Source of the DNA: Coturnix japonica
Lineage: Eukaryota > Chordata > Aves > Galliformes > Phasianidae
Length of the DNA: 64,000 nt
Assembly: GCF_001577835.2 (NCBI RefSeq)
Contig: NC_029521.1
Span: 12,522,000 to 12,585,999, forward strand
Reading direction: 5' to 3'
The number at the start of each line of letters is the position of its first letter. Within the stretch, counting starts at the first letter, position 1. Below are positions 1 to 13,266 of this stretch, piece by piece. Position numbers and translations under genes: made by a program. Under the pieces are notes generated by a model that saw only the letters and a program-made list of their open reading frames with translations, ran no database searches and had not been told where the DNA came from.

Positions 1-750
1 TTCTCTTATATCAAAAAGTGGTTCTTGATTTATGAAAGAATGTAATACCCTGAAGGATACTTTATCTCAGCTGCCATAAATTGGATCTTGGAGAGATGAG
101 ATGCAAGTGAGGCAGAATTACCAACTAATGCAATTGGCACTATACAATGCAGCCAGGAGCAGCACCACATACATTCATTTCTATTCTGCAGGAAAATCTT
201 GGTTCCTTGTATTCTTGGAAAAAGCCAATCTGCTCCCCTTGGGCTGGCTTAACTTATCTGCTGTCATTTTTCTCAAGGCAATGCTATTCAAAGAGTTTTC
301 CATTACCGAGCAATTCATCAAGCTGAGGGTTCCTGAAACAGCTGCAAGATTTAGATACTAAGCAGTGATACGGTATATGCCCATGTAAATTCTTATGAAA
401 TATAAGATCAAAGTGATGGGAAGTAATGTTGGACAGTCTCAATATGAGATAGAGATCAAAGGAATGTGACATAAAGCTTTGCTATCAAACCTGTTTCCCA
501 TCTTTTAGGGGACAGTGGGGTTTTGCACCTGCTCCTTAATAATTTGGTTAAATGAAAGAAAAAATGTGCTCTAGTGTGCTCCTATTTCGTTGGCCACTCT
601 GTTCATGAAAAGTCATAAATCTTGACTTCAGAAGAAAGTTATTCAGTGTTTAAAGAATAGCACTAGACTTGAAAAGATGCTAATGTGCTTTGCTACAATG
701 GAATTAGCAAAGAAAAAGAGAACCAAATGTGGAAATCCAAAATGTACAAG

Positions 751-818
751 AAGTTACACAGACTGGGGGACAGAAGTTACACAGACTGGGGGACAGAAGT
801 TACTCACACTGGGGAAAG
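751..818. repeat. 23-bp tandem repeat, about 3 copies
   Basis: A 23-bp unit beginning aagttacacagactggggg occurs twice exactly (751-773 and 774-796). A third, diverged copy follows at 797-818. The two identical copies imply recent or ongoing slippage. It is not inside a recognised gene. Confidence 0.9.
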
Positions 819-3594
819 ACAGGCTTCCCACCCTGCTGACAATTGATGTTCAGCTCCCAGGGACTTACCAGAGGCACCTCCCTGCCACCATGTCCTCTAC
901 GCAGCTCTATCTTAGCCTTACAGACTTGAGACTTACAGCAACATTTGTCACAAATAAAATTAAGCTTTCTTTTCATGCTCAGAATCTCCCACTACCACCT
1001 ACATTCTCTTAACACAAATAGTGCTGTGTCTTCAGTGCTAGTAAACACATAAAGAGTTATTTAATTTTACAGGGATATTTCATAAACAACCCACACTTTC
1101 AGCCCTAGTCTGCTTTCCCAGAGCATCTGTCTACTGTCAATGTTTTGCAAAGGAATGGGAACTGCAAAGATAAAATACTGATCAGATTTCTGAAATGAAT
1201 ACCCAAATTGGCAAGGTGGCAACTCCAGCATCTCAGCAGAGCTATGCAGCATTTGTTCTGAGCTCATTTGCAGCATATGTGTATTTCTGTGCAAATGAAC
1301 ACAGCACATTTTGGGAACATCAGTGATGGGGGCAAACCAAACCTTGAAGAAACTCCCACAGAAAAGCAGTGGTGTAACCCAGGGCTGAACTGGCCCTCCT
1401 ATTTCCAAACAGTCTACCAAGGACAGCATGGCCTAGGCAGGTGCTCAAGTGTCAAAATAGAAGCAGAATCACTGGGAGCATACATCCTGTGCCCTGCGGG
1501 CAAGACGCAGACAAGGAAAGCAGTTGAGTTGTTTGGTGCAAAAAGCAGCTTCCCGGGATTGCTCCAGCCACGGTGTCATTGTGATCAATCCGCATTGGCA
1601 AGTATCAGTTTTCCATATGTGTTTCACCTAATGCCGGCTGCCTGCAGGGAGCAGCTCGGGCAGGCTGATGCATGCTTGTTATCGCTGGCGTAAATATCTC
1701 TGCCTCGTGATATTATGGCACAAAACAGCTGGACCATTTGAAAATCATTTAAAAAGCACTATAAAATTAGGGCTCCAATGCTCCTACTTTATGACTTTCA
1801 TGAGCAGCCACTGCCTAGAGAGAAATTATCCTCTTTATTTTCAAGGCTAAAGGTTCTTTTAACATTCATCAAAATCGAAGTGCACCCTTGATAACGCATT
1901 GAGCTGTTACTTATCTAGTACAGTCTCTTTACCTTCTGCATAATATCACATTTGAGATCTCAGTTCTTTGTATACAACTCATTTCATTGTGTCTGCTGTT
2001 GTTTTCACCAAATGAATTTGCATAGTTTTAGGAGAGGCTGGCTTATGCCCCAAAACATATTTTTGGCATAATTCTTAATTTATATATTTTTAACTTCTAG
2101 AACAATAGCTCTGGATGTTTTTGTTACTGATCCTTCTATAAAAAATGGTCAATTACCTCCTTTGGCAATGGCTTTTCACAGACCAATTAAGCACTGTAAG
2201 GGAAAGGTTTTCAAGGGCATAAATAGTGCTTAGGTGCATAGCCTGATAGATTCCCCTTTTCTGCCTTTGAAAAATATTTCCCCTATATAAAAAAGTCCTT
2301 GATAATTTTTTGTTCATCTATTGTCTCCACAAACAGCTTCTTTGCTAAACTCAGGAAAATGGCAAGCGAAGCAAAGTAAACATAGAGAGTAAGGAGGGAA
2401 ATCTATTCTTTTTAGAAACAGAAAGGAGCACAGCTGTACTGACCATACATAAAGCTCAGATTTGAAGGTTTCTGCAGGAGACATCAAGTGAAATTCTCAG
2501 CCACAAAGGCCGACAGTGGCCCTGCAGCATACGTTCTGTCTTGCAGCTCAGGAAAACCACTTCCTATTGTAGGTTTCTGCAAGAGCCCAGTCACCTCTTT
2601 GTCCAGGCATCAAATACAGACTGAAGATAAATATTTAGAAAGCATTTAGAAAGAACCTTAGCATTGTTCTCAGAATTACCTCTTCAGCCAATATTTCATT
2701 TTTATTTCCTCTGGGGGTAACAGGCTGCATTTCTGTGCCAAAAGGTGGCATGCTTTCAGATCTCTGCAAACAGGGAAGGCTGCTCCTAATAGGGCATGCT
2801 GAGAAAGTGTGTAGCCATGCAGTGGAGTTGTGAAGTCAAGACACAATTCCCTGCAATGGGGAACTGTCACCGGCCAGACAGCAGCCTGTATGTGTGCATG
2901 GGAGCCACACCACTGTGCCAACAACTCTGTTAGCAGAGGCAAATGGATTATTTAAATGGTCATCGCCCAGTTTTCTGTTCATCAACTGGATGCTTAAGCT
3001 AACAAAGGGATGAGAGGGAGTTATTTGGTAATCACAGTCATTTAGGACCTTAGGATAATACAGCAAACTGGAGTCATGAACAGCAGACCCTCATACAGTC
3101 TGCAGTCACTATGGATATAGAAAGTGGGGCAGACATTCAGTAAGCTACAACAAGAAGGCATGTCATCTCTGCAGCACACTTTTCAGTTCCAACAGTCAGC
3201 AAGCCACTTGTAGCCTTTCTCCATATGATGGTGCCACAAAGAGAGAAAAGGACCCAGGTGAGCATTTCAGACCAGATTTGGTCTTTTGGGTTAGGTATGA
3301 TGTAACACTCCATGCATTGCAATTCTTACTTGTGGCAATGATCAAGCGATGGACAGGGAATGAGCAGCAATACAGCACCACAACCATATCTGCCTTGGTT
3401 CTGCAGGAGCTTGTGACCTTTTGAGCTCGCTTGAGTTAGTATTCTTTCCCTCTCAGGTATATAGCCCTTACTCAGCAGAAATCTGTGCAAAATCCTTTAG
3501 CCCAAGGCTTTCAAATTCCTTGACAGCCCTGAATTTGCTTTTCTTTTAGGGATGAACTACCTGTATTGAATTGCTTCTCAATATTGTCTTCACT

Positions 3595-3641
3595 CAAAAA
3601 AAAGAGAAAGAAAGAAAGACCAAAAAAAAAAAAAAAAGAGG
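3595..3641. repeat. Purine-rich tract with A16 run
   Basis: A-rich simple sequence with GAAA units, followed by a run of 16 A at 3622-3637. Low-complexity DNA with no associated gene. Confidence 0.9.
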
Positions 3642-6159
3642 CAAATTAGCATTTAATGTAAAGTCTTCAATACTAAATGGTCAGAGATACCAATAGAGAG
3701 TTGTTTCCCCAAATACATACTTGCCTACTAAAACTTCAACATATAGATGGTTTGTGTTTGCTTACCTCAGTTCCAGAGAGTTGAGATATCCTTGAGATCC
3801 TCTGACAAAAATGATCAGTTGGTAAAAGTATAGCAAAAGGACCTGGGATGTAGGATGTTCTGGATGCAGCAGCTTCAAAGGTGTCTCACAATCTATTAAA
3901 TTTACTCATTTTCAGGAAGGATTAATCTAGTTCCAAATAGCAGGGGGTACCCAGTGACAGAGGTGAGCAGCCAAAGGGCAATAGAAAGCCCTGTAAGCTG
4001 ATAGTGTGCTTGTGGTGTCGCCAGCAGTTCCAGTTGCTATCACTTGTTTTCCTCACAAGATGAAGGTTATTCCTACTGCAAACCACAGAACCAACCTAAG
4101 ACCAAAGTCTTTTTGACTAATAGAACAATATGAAGAACAATACCTTAAAAAGCCAAGCAGGACCAGAATCCCAAGAGTAGAAGGCACTGGGGTCTGTCTT
4201 AGCATCATCTAACAAAACAAGGTTGTTGCTGTCCAGCTAATAGGCATCTGTATCGTCAGCTGTTTTTCCTCAACATCACATCAGTTCAAAGTTCTCTGTC
4301 AGCCACGTGGCTGATAGGTCAGTTTCCCCAGGAGAAGAGAGAGGAGGTGTCTGAGCTGACCACTGTTGCTAGTCCTGCAACACCCAGCAGCCCATGTTGC
4401 AGCCAGTCTATGTTGCAGCCAGCGCTCAGGCATCTTGTTCATCCAGTGACTGCCCCTCTTCTAGCAGCAAGGTGAGGGTGCTTGCACTGCTTGGGCTCTT
4501 ATCCTACCATGAGTGGAGGATCTGGGAAAGGAAAGAGAAATTAGTCTGTGACAAGAGAACAAAAGACAAAACAAATCAGCCTGATTTTCACTTGGGCTGA
4601 TAGCATTATGTGCTGGACACCAAAGGAGCCTGGTTTGTTACAAAAGATTTTGGCATTGGAGCAAATCCAGGCTGAACTGCACTGTGTGTAGGAAGAATGA
4701 GCAAAGTTACAGGCTTTTCTTATACAGAAGATCGGCATAGAAAAGGATGCAGTGTAGATCAGTTGATGAATCTGCGCGGGTCAATACCAATTTAATTCAT
4801 TGAGTACCCTTCACATTTTTCTCCTATCCAGCCACAGCAGTTTCTCCTATGTCACTAACAGCTCTCTCTAACTGCCGACCATGAGTGCGCTATTTTTAAA
4901 ACACACAAGGTTGCTTTCTTCTGCCATCTTCTGGCAAAATGGAAAAACTACAGTGTTTCAGTACTAGCCCTGCTGCTGAGCTGCTCTGGGGCAAGGGCTG
5001 TCAGAAAAGGTGGCATGCAAACCAGAGCAGTTGGCATAATTGGGAAAAAATGTGGTCCTTCTTGCGCACTGAAAGCTTGCCCAACTCCTTCAGCTCTACC
5101 AGTTGATGTAGTAGCAGTGCTCTGCTGGTTATCCCAGAACAAAACGTCTGCTTTGTAGTTCCTTGACAAAAGATATCTTTGCTTCCTTTTCTGATAGGCA
5201 GGTAATGGTTTTCCTTCCACGGTTGCTTCTTTCTTGCCTCCCAGTGGAAACATCACATGTGATGCCAAAACACGTTACATGATTTTTTTAAATTCTAAAA
5301 CCAAACACTTTCAAGATCTTGATAAAAATGGGTTCCTGCAATCACAGAGGTTCTTTATGAATGGTTTAGTCTCGATCCTCACTCTTCTGCAACAGCTCTT
5401 CTGACATGATATGATGTGGTATGGTATGATAAATTTAAAAAGGAAGAAAAAAAAAGAAGTCCAAAACAACAACAACAAGCCAATTTCACCTTGAAATAAA
5501 TTCAAAATTCAGAGATAGTAAAAAAAAAAAATACTACCCAGAAAATTCCAGCCTGCCAAGAGAACATAAGAAAAGCTGTTAAAAACACCTGCAAAAATGA
5601 CTGCTTGGGATGCCAGGCACTGAAAATAAAGAATGGAAATGCTATATATGGTGCATGGATGGCTCCCAGTACCTGAGAATCTCACAGTCCTTAACATATT
5701 CCTGCTCACTGAGATTTCTCAGGCAGAGGAGAGCCTTCCCAGAGCTGTGCTGGAGGCACAGAGGTTTGCTTTAGGAAAATGGGCTGAAATGTGCAGCCTG
5801 TTCCCCACATGTCTGTTCCAAACAGCCTCCAGAAAGCACAGCTCCCAGTGAAGTCTCCCTGAGCTCTCAGCTCAGCCCTGGGCAGCCATGGGGCTATGCT
5901 TTGATGGGAGCTTGGCCTCCCTCCCACCCTGCCAGCTCAGATATCAGCCCGCAGCCCATGCAAAACCTCAGCAAGCTTCACAAAAACAACAGTGTAAAAC
6001 CTGATGAGTGAGAGGTGGAAAAAGCTCTCCTCAAAATTTCTGGTGCACGGTGGCCCTTGCTCATGGCCTACCTGATGCTGTGAGGCTCTGGGGTATCAGC
6101 ACTGTGACTTGGGCATGGGGCAGGTCTGTGGTGCATCAGTTAAGCAAAAACCAGCTGCT

Positions 6160-6333
6160 AAAAATCTAAAGAAAAATTGCTCTACTCCACACCAACAAAG
6201 CTCAGAGCTCTACAATTTCCCTGGAAAACAAACAAACAAACAAATAAAAATCTAAAGAAAAATTGCTCTACTCCACACCAACAAAGCTCAGAGCTCTACA
6301 ATTTCCCTGGAAAACAAACAAACAAACAAACAA
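6160..6333. repeat. 86-bp tandem duplication, 2 copies
   Basis: Two near-identical copies of an 86-bp unit lie head to tail. The anchor tctaaagaaaaattgctcta starts at 6165 and again at 6251. Each copy ends in a (CAAA)n stretch that differs slightly between copies. The (CAAA)n tail probably helped the duplication by slippage or unequal exchange (inference). No gene lies here. Confidence 0.93.
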
Positions 6334-7977
6334 AAAACCCAAGTGCCAAAATAGATTTTCCACTGTGGAGTTTTGAAGTCTTTCTGCTCTTAATTCTACT
6401 GCAAAGAAACTGCAATGAGTTTGTACAGCTTTGTCAACTTTATCAAAAAGTGCCTTTCTTATATGCAGCCTTTCAAGCGAGGGAGAGCACTTCACTGCTT
6501 ACAGTAACTGTGCAGGGAGAGACAGGCAGCTGCAAGATACCTCTGCCAAACGACTGAGCAATACGAAAAATCATTGACTTGTGCCTTCAGATATTCTGAA
6601 ATCTCGAGAGCTTGACAGCACCATCAATTTTGTATTGACAGCAGCAGTCAGACAAAAGTCATTTGAGGAGTAAATCGAGGAGAAGAAAAACATTCCCTAA
6701 TCCACAGTTATACAAATCCATACTGCCTGCAGAGGAGCTAGTGCTTAGGAGCCTGTTTTAATAGCAGTACATTAACATCTTTGTTTGTCTTTCCTGAAGC
6801 TTACAAAGCTTTTTCTCTCCCTCTCAGAATCCAGCCTGTTTGACAATACATACTGAGCCCATAACCAACACCTACTGACAGCCCATGACACCAACAGCAT
6901 CTTGGTGTGGGGCTGGCAGTGCTGCTGAGCCTTTACCCGTATCAAGGTCACTGCTTCTGCTCTGGATGGAGCTCTGCCCTCCGGCACATGCTGCCCCAGG
7001 AAGCTTCTGCCTGAGCACGTCACAAGCCGCAGCCGCTCTGCCCCGCTCCTTACATAAGCTGGGAGTGAAGTTTCTACTATTAGAAACAGTTAGTGGCACG
7101 GCAAGCTGGGACACTGCTGATCACAGCACGCAGCACAGGAATGGCTGCTAGCAGTGGGATTACAACTACAGCTATTTTAATTCGGGGAGCAGCATTAGGC
7201 AGGTCGAGATGTACCAATAGAAACAGTAGTTTGGAGGTGGTTTCTGGTTTTTGTTTTTAATCCCTATCAGTGGTGCCCTGGACAGCAGTGCTCCAGAAGA
7301 GAGCCAAAGGGGAGAACATCACCCCCGGCTTGACAGACATCCACAGCCGAGTTGGAAATTTCGGTAGGAGCCTGTGGAGGGCAGTGCTGTGTTGCTGGGG
7401 ATAGTGCACAGAATAGCTCAAAGATGCCAGCTGCTAAGGTAATACTTTATTTATTATTTTTTTCTCCTTTGAACCTGGAATCTGCAGATGCCAAAGCTGC
7501 CGTCCTACAAGCAGTGAGGATGCCCCATTTCTGCACCTGTCATCTCTATTTGCATACCCTTAGGATGTGGGCAGGTGCTGTTGCCCGAGCCATGCAGCTC
7601 TGACAAGGGAGACTGGGGGAAGCAGGATGGAGCTGAGGTCAGCACCGAGTTTCTCCCCCCATGGAAAGATATGGCCTTGGGAACACATGTGGATTGGTTG
7701 TTCCTCAGCCCAAAACTCCAGCACCTCTCCAGCAGCTGATCCCCTCCAGCCCACTACAGAGAAGCTGCTGAGCTCCACCAAAAAAGCCAGCCATAAACAG
7801 AGGTATCAGGCAAGGCAGAGCAATGGAAGAGTGCTAAGGCTTGGGCTCTCCCCAGCCAGCCAAGCAGCACTGCAGTGTGGGGCAGGGGGTCCTGCAGCTG
7901 GCAGAGCCATGGCTACAGTGAGGGCTGCATGTGCCAGAGCCCTCTGTCTGGCATCTTCCCCAAGTCATAAATTCTCT

Positions 7978-8013
7978 TAAAAAAACCAACCAACAAACAA
8001 ACAAACAAAAAAA
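7978..8013. repeat. (CAAA)n microsatellite
   Basis: A short imperfect (CAAA)n/(CCAA)n tract flanked by A runs. It resembles the tails of the 86-bp duplication but is independent of it. Confidence 0.85.
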
Positions 8014-9458
8014 CTCCCAGAAAATAAAACAAAAAATATCAGGCAGCATAATCTTAATTATACATTCTGCTTTTCTCTTCACTCCGAAATAATGGAAATG
8101 GCATTAACATAGTGCTGCACTGAGTACATACCCATGCGGGGGCCAAGGGACTGCCTCTGCTTTCCACAAGGCAGGGGCACAGCCTCTGGCAAAGCAGAGC
8201 AGGGCTTAAGCAGTGAGCAGGAGCAATGAACTTCTACTGTTCCCTGCTGCTTGAGCGTGGGCAAAATAAAAGACCATAATATATGATGCAGTCAGCCAAG
8301 AAAGCAATATTGCTCTGCCATGTGCACACTCTATACTGAGACGCGTCCAGGATCTCATTTCAAAATTCCCATAGGTGCCTCATTTAAACCATCAGCCATA
8401 ACCTGCTTCTCATTTTCAATACCACTTGGTATTAGAGCTGCAGTGAACTGCTGGTGAGAGATTCTAATTCCTGCAAACAAGCCCCTGTAGGCTTGCAAGG
8501 AAAACAGAGAGTTCCCCTCTCAGTTGCCTGCTAGGCTCCCATCTGGCTGTTTTAACACTGCTATTGCTTTTAAATGCGCCTGTTTCTGCACACAAGGCTT
8601 TCAGTTCTACCTCAAGAGACTCCAGGATTCTCTTAGCATCAGATTTTGGCCAAAATGCAGAAACATAGATTGGGTCTTCTTAACAAAAAGGAAGATCAGG
8701 TTTCAAATTACAGTATCTGAAAGATTAATTTCACTCACATGATCATTTCCCTGTGAACTACACTTCTTTCCATCTGGATTTTTCCATCAGGAAGACAAAG
8801 AGCCATAGTGTGAAGCACTACCTGTGAGAGGAGAGCAAGGAGGGGAAAAGATGACTGCAGAGTAGCTTGATCAGAGAAAAGGGATGGAAAAACAGGATAG
8901 ACAGCAATTTAAAATGCTTCAGCAGGCCTATTTTTGTTTGTTTTTCATATGAATTATATTCTGATCTCATGCTTTGGTATTGCAAACCACCTAACTCGCT
9001 GGGTTTTGTTTCAGTGAGTTCAGGACATTTGGATGCAGGAGTTTTCAGGGTCATGTTACTGTTACCCAGTGTTTGCCTTATCATGGCAACCACAGGTCCA
9101 CCCCAAACCAGCATTCTTGCTGTTCCTGAGGCCACAACCGACTCGTGTCACTGAAAGACACCTGTCACTCCCCAGGCTGTCACTATAGCTACCAGCCTTG
9201 CCAGCCTATCCCAGCCTTGCCAGCTGGGAAGGTGCAGGGAATATGGTGGTGGTGGGACAGGATGTGGGGCCCAGCTGCTGCCCTGTGGTGGGCTCCTCTT
9301 GGGAATTGGAATAGTTCCACTTCTGCAGTTCAGTTTTAGCCTTAGAAGGCATGGCAATACTACAGCAAAATGGCAGCAGGCTTTTCCCATGCTGCAGGAG
9401 TGAAAATGAAAGATAGTGTGTGTGTTTAATTATACAAAACAAAAGTAATTTTTTAATA

Positions 9459-9491
9459 GAAAAAAAAAAAAAGGGGGGTGGGGTGGGGTGG
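9459..9491 (+). repeat. A-run followed by G-run tract
   Basis: About 12 A are followed by ggggggtggggtggggtgg. This has three G runs of four or more plus a final GG, so it falls just short of the four-run G-quadruplex rule. Low-complexity DNA with no gene. Confidence 0.8.
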
Positions 9492-9555
9492 AACGGCCTT
9501 TTTTTTCCTTTTGAGATACCAAAATGAACTATATCAAATCCTCAATATCAGAGGG

Positions 9556-9603
9556 TTTCTTTTTCTCTTTTTTTTCTTCTTTTTTCTCCCCCCTCCCTCC
9601 CAG
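9556..9603 (+). repeat. 48-nt polypyrimidine tract
   Basis: An almost pure C/T tract ending in cccag. It looks like an ideal splice-acceptor tract, and a polypurine/polypyrimidine run of this length could also adopt triplex structure. No coding exon with a matching frame follows it, so I annotate it only as a tract. Confidence 0.7.
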
Positions 9604-9736
9604 AATTTTGATGTTTTCTTAGGCTGGAATCTGCAAGTCCAACAAAAATCTATTAAATGCTTTGGACAATTCAAGTCAGTGGAAGCTGTGCATATTTTTT
9701 TCTTTGCCAGTAAAAAAACCTGCATTAGAAAATGGC

Positions 9737-9752
9737 TTTTTTTTTTTTTTTT
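9737..9752. repeat. T16 mononucleotide run
   Basis: Sixteen consecutive T in non-coding DNA. Confidence 0.9.
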
Positions 9753-12368
9753 CTAGTGCTGGGATTAAAAACAAACAACAGAAAAATCCCTTACAGACTG
9801 AACTACTCAAGCAGCAGTATAACATTAGTTGAGATACAAACCTCTGCAAGAAGCACAGCTGAAGTGCAGAACCCAGCAAGACCTGTCAGGGTGCACCCTG
9901 TTGCTCGGATGCTTGGTGACTGATGGTTAACTTCAGAAGGGTTTCAAAGTGTTTGCCTCCTTGCCTTCTCCCCATGAAGAAAGGAGGTTAATCCACCTGG
10001 ATTGCCTTCAGGAGCTCTATCCATTCTCAAGTGTCTCTAGTACGTAGGGGAAAAAAAGACAGAAACACAGAATATAATGAGATGGCCTTAGGTACTTCCA
10101 GGCTGCAGCTCCAAAAGAGAAGCAATCCTCTCTAATTTGCATGGACTAGACCTCTGCAGAAGGCATTAGTGACCTTGAAAGACAGATTTTTCCACCCATC
10201 ACAGAGGATCCTGCCATCCTGCTGTCTGTTTCCACTCAGAGCAGCTTCTCTGAGCCACATGGAAGGGGAAGCATAGAGAAATGTGATCTGTGACAGCACT
10301 TTTGCTAACTTTGCAGTATCTCAAAGTAGAAGGGGGCAGGGAGGAAACCCTGAGCTAAGTCCCTGGTCCTCAATTAAAAAATTCATATTACTTTTCTCAT
10401 TAGTCCAATCACCTGGTATAGTTATTTCCAAGTTTCTCCTGAAGGCCCCACGGAGTAATTCAGTTTCAAGGCCAGCACAGCAGGGAGAGAGCAGAGTGGC
10501 TGGGAGGAGCCATGCTGCGCATTGACATGAGGAGCTCACTTCTCTGGAATTAGTCATGGGAAGCAAATCATGCTAATGTGTTTCAGGGGAAGAGGACTGC
10601 TGTATGAAAGAGATCTCTGTTACAAAGCCCCTTGCTGGCTGCAGTGGCTGGAGTCACTTGCTGAGTTCCACCATTACCAAAAGGTCTCAGCTCTAGCAGG
10701 TCAAGAGAACCACTTCAAAGTCAGGCCCAGAACAAGAGGCTTGGCAATATCATCTCTTTTTCTCTCTTCATTGCCTTAACAAGCTGACATAATACAACAG
10801 AAGTTAAAAGCAATGAGGGCTACAACAACTGAAAGCATAGGAACCATCTGCTTACCTTCACAGCTTCAGCTTTTTAATACCTGCAGTGACTGAGACTCAT
10901 CCACCCTCCTTGAAAAATAGCCCATGGCCTTCTGAATCTCCTGATGTAGAACCTCTGTTATCCTTTTCTTGCTTTCCTTCTACTGCTTCAGCTTAATGTT
11001 CTGTGCTAGTGGAAGTACAAACAGATCACAGTGATAATGACAGTAGCTCTTGAGCACAGGGCACGACTACTGCAAGGCAGTAAGATTTGTAAGGTAACAA
11101 CACCTTTTTTAGGGGGCTATTCTTCATGCTAATCTGTGCTGGAAGTGTAGCATAATCTTTTACAAAAGCTCTTGGTGTTCTGTACCCTGAAAAAATGGTA
11201 GGCTTTTATCCATATGCTCCTTCTCTACTTTCCTGAATTACTCAAATTTAGTTCTCTTCCTTCATCATGAAAGGTAAAACCAGTCAATGTTTTTCCATCC
11301 CTCCCACAATTTTTTTTTCTGTGCTTTTCGTATTTTGCTTATTAAGTAGTTACCCTAGGGAGACTCCCTTTATATTGGAATGCACAAAAAGCTGTAACTG
11401 CTTTTAACATCTGTGGGGAGGAGGAAAAAGAGGGCAGCAGGGGAAGAAAGCCACAGAAATATATGTGGTGTGATCAATGTTATGCCTTGCATCACTGTAC
11501 TAATCTTCCTATAAGCATTCTTGCTTGTGCCCCACATCAGCCTACACTCTTTAAAACAAGGTACTCAGCTGTTAGGACAAAGTCATTGGTAGTGCTTTAT
11601 GAGTGACGTCCATCTGACTGATGCTGCAGTGGGGCAAGGGACAGATTAGATGGCTTCTAAAGGTGTACCAGGGACTTCCAAGAATTGCTGAGAAAATAAA
11701 CCAAAACTCTAGACTGAGGCATTCAGGTATTACAGCGCAAGCTGACATCACTTAACCTTTTGCAGAACAAGCGCAGGCCACCCACCTCACAATGGGAACA
11801 AGTTCTCATGTGGCTCCCACACTGACTATGGCTTTAGTACCAACAAACAACCAAACAAACCTCATCCATGTTCTCTGGAGGCTAGAACAGCAATTCCAGA
11901 CAATGAGATCCTGGCAGGAGGAATGTTCCTGAAGTCTCAGGGAAGGGCTTCCTTGGATGTCTTTGAACTCTTGCTCTTGATGGTGTTCTGCCTCTGTCTG
12001 GACTGAACCTCCTGGGTTCAGGAGGAAGGAGCAGGAAACAGTGTCGCAAAAGGGGCCCACATATTCCACTGCAGGATCTGTAAAAGAGCAAAGCAGTCCT
12101 AGATGGGATTTTTAACATGGCAACAAAGACAGGACTTTCTGCTTTATAATTTTCTTAAATTCAGATGTTCTTTCTTCTTCACATCCCAGGTAAGTGTCCT
12201 CTCCTTCAGATGAGAGAAATGGCCTCTCTTTGGAGGCAAAATAGCTATCATATTATTTATACAAAGTGGAACAGCTCCCAGAAGAGAAGCTGAGGAGGAC
12301 AAGACACAAGCATACCAGTATAGATGAGGAATATTCACCTGAGATACAGGAAAAAATGGCTCCAATTT

Positions 12369-12378
12369 CTATTTATAG
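12369..12378. promoter_or_regulatory. MEF2-like site upstream of gene 1
   Basis: CTATTTATAG is an exact, palindromic match to the MEF2 consensus YTAWWWWTAR. It lies about 680 bp upstream of the first coding exon of gene 1. MEF2 drives skeletal-muscle genes, and mammalian DUSP13A is muscle-expressed, so the placement is suggestive. A few such 10-mers are expected by chance in 64 kb, and four others occur in this window. Confidence 0.3.
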
Positions 12379-13058
12379 GCATATATGCATGTACACTTGT
12401 GTATGTGTATAAATGCATCCTTATAAATGAAAGAATAGTTACACACACCTAGGGCATTTTATTTATGTTTTTTTATATTTTGGGCCCACCCAAACCCCCC
12501 CCCCTCCACCAAAACCTATTCTTCTTGTTCTTTGGAAAATTATTTTGTGCGTTTTTTCTTAATAGGACATCCTAGCATTCCCACCTTGGCCCTAGAGGCC
12601 TTGTGAGCCAGTCCAATGTCTTGTTCATTCAAAAACCTGCAGTTCTAGCTAACAAGAAGTGAGTGTGTGCAAACACTTCTGTAACTCTCCAGCATAAAAT
12701 ACTGGACCTTTCCCGTATTACACTCATCAGCACTGCAGTAACAGCAATAATACCTGCACCTATGAGGGTCAGTCAGCACTGTGTTGGAGTGGCACGAGAC
12801 ATTTTTTTTCAACAGCCTTACTTGACAAGAAATTAAATCATATCGTCTTATGCTGCTGCTCTCTCAGGGGATGAATTACACGCCTGTAGAGTTGTACCAC
12901 AGAGTCAGCCCTGCTCTCTGGATGCCTTCAGCAACACCTGCAGGCCCTACTGCACACACCAGTTATAATAATGTAATGCTGTTTGGAGGGTAATGAGCAT
13001 GACTGCTTCATGGGGAATATTATTTCTGTATGAAATAATTCCTCTTAATTCATTTCAG

Positions 13059-13266
13059 AAAAGCTGTCTCTGATACAACCTGAGTGTGTGCAAGAGAGGA
13101 GCAAGATGCTTCACACCAGAGACAATTCCTTTCCAAGCAGCAGCGCAGGGGGCACAGCATTCTACAAAACACCATCACTAGCAGACCTCCAGCGACTGAT
13201 GTGGTTAAAAGGAGGGTCTGATAACCATGTGGACCAAGTCTGGCCAAATATTTACCTGGGAGATGC
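13059..13266 (+). CDS. DUSP13A: Gene 1, first recognised coding exon
   Basis: Acceptor ttcatttcag ends at 13058 and donor gc|gtaaga starts at 13267. Coding probably begins at ATG 13106; 13059-13105 is then 5' UTR, although the frame is open throughout. The exon encodes the [12 protein letters not shown] helix typical of DUSP13/DUSP29 and the [12 protein letters not shown] strand. It ends two bases into the following Ala codon (phase 2). Confidence 0.85.

Larger units (their letters stand above)
1..13058. other. Non-coding 5' flank of gene 1 (13 kb)
   Basis: I found no convincing protein-coding exon on either strand here. The open frames are short, lack recognisable motifs and lack paired splice signals. 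In mammals SAMD8 lies head-to-head with DUSP13, but none of the SAMD8 sequence I remember (SAM domain, sphingomyelin-synthase-type membrane core) appears in the frames, so any SAMD8 orthologue would lie further left. Contents are simple repeats, a 23-bp triplication, an 86-bp duplication, A/T and pyrimidine tracts and a MEF2-like site, listed separately. A non-coding first exon and promoter of gene 1 may lie here, but I cannot place them. Confidence 0.6.

Noticed and set aside
9478-9756. Open frame with a strong acceptor-like pyrimidine tract at 9556-9603
   Set aside because: The peptide is low-complexity (Phe runs from T tracts) with no family similarity and no matching donor context. Probably a chance acceptor.
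1-13058. Search for a divergent SAMD8 first exon on the minus strand
   Set aside because: Expected from mammalian synteny, but no frame matched the SAM-domain or membrane-core sequence I remember, so nothing is annotated.
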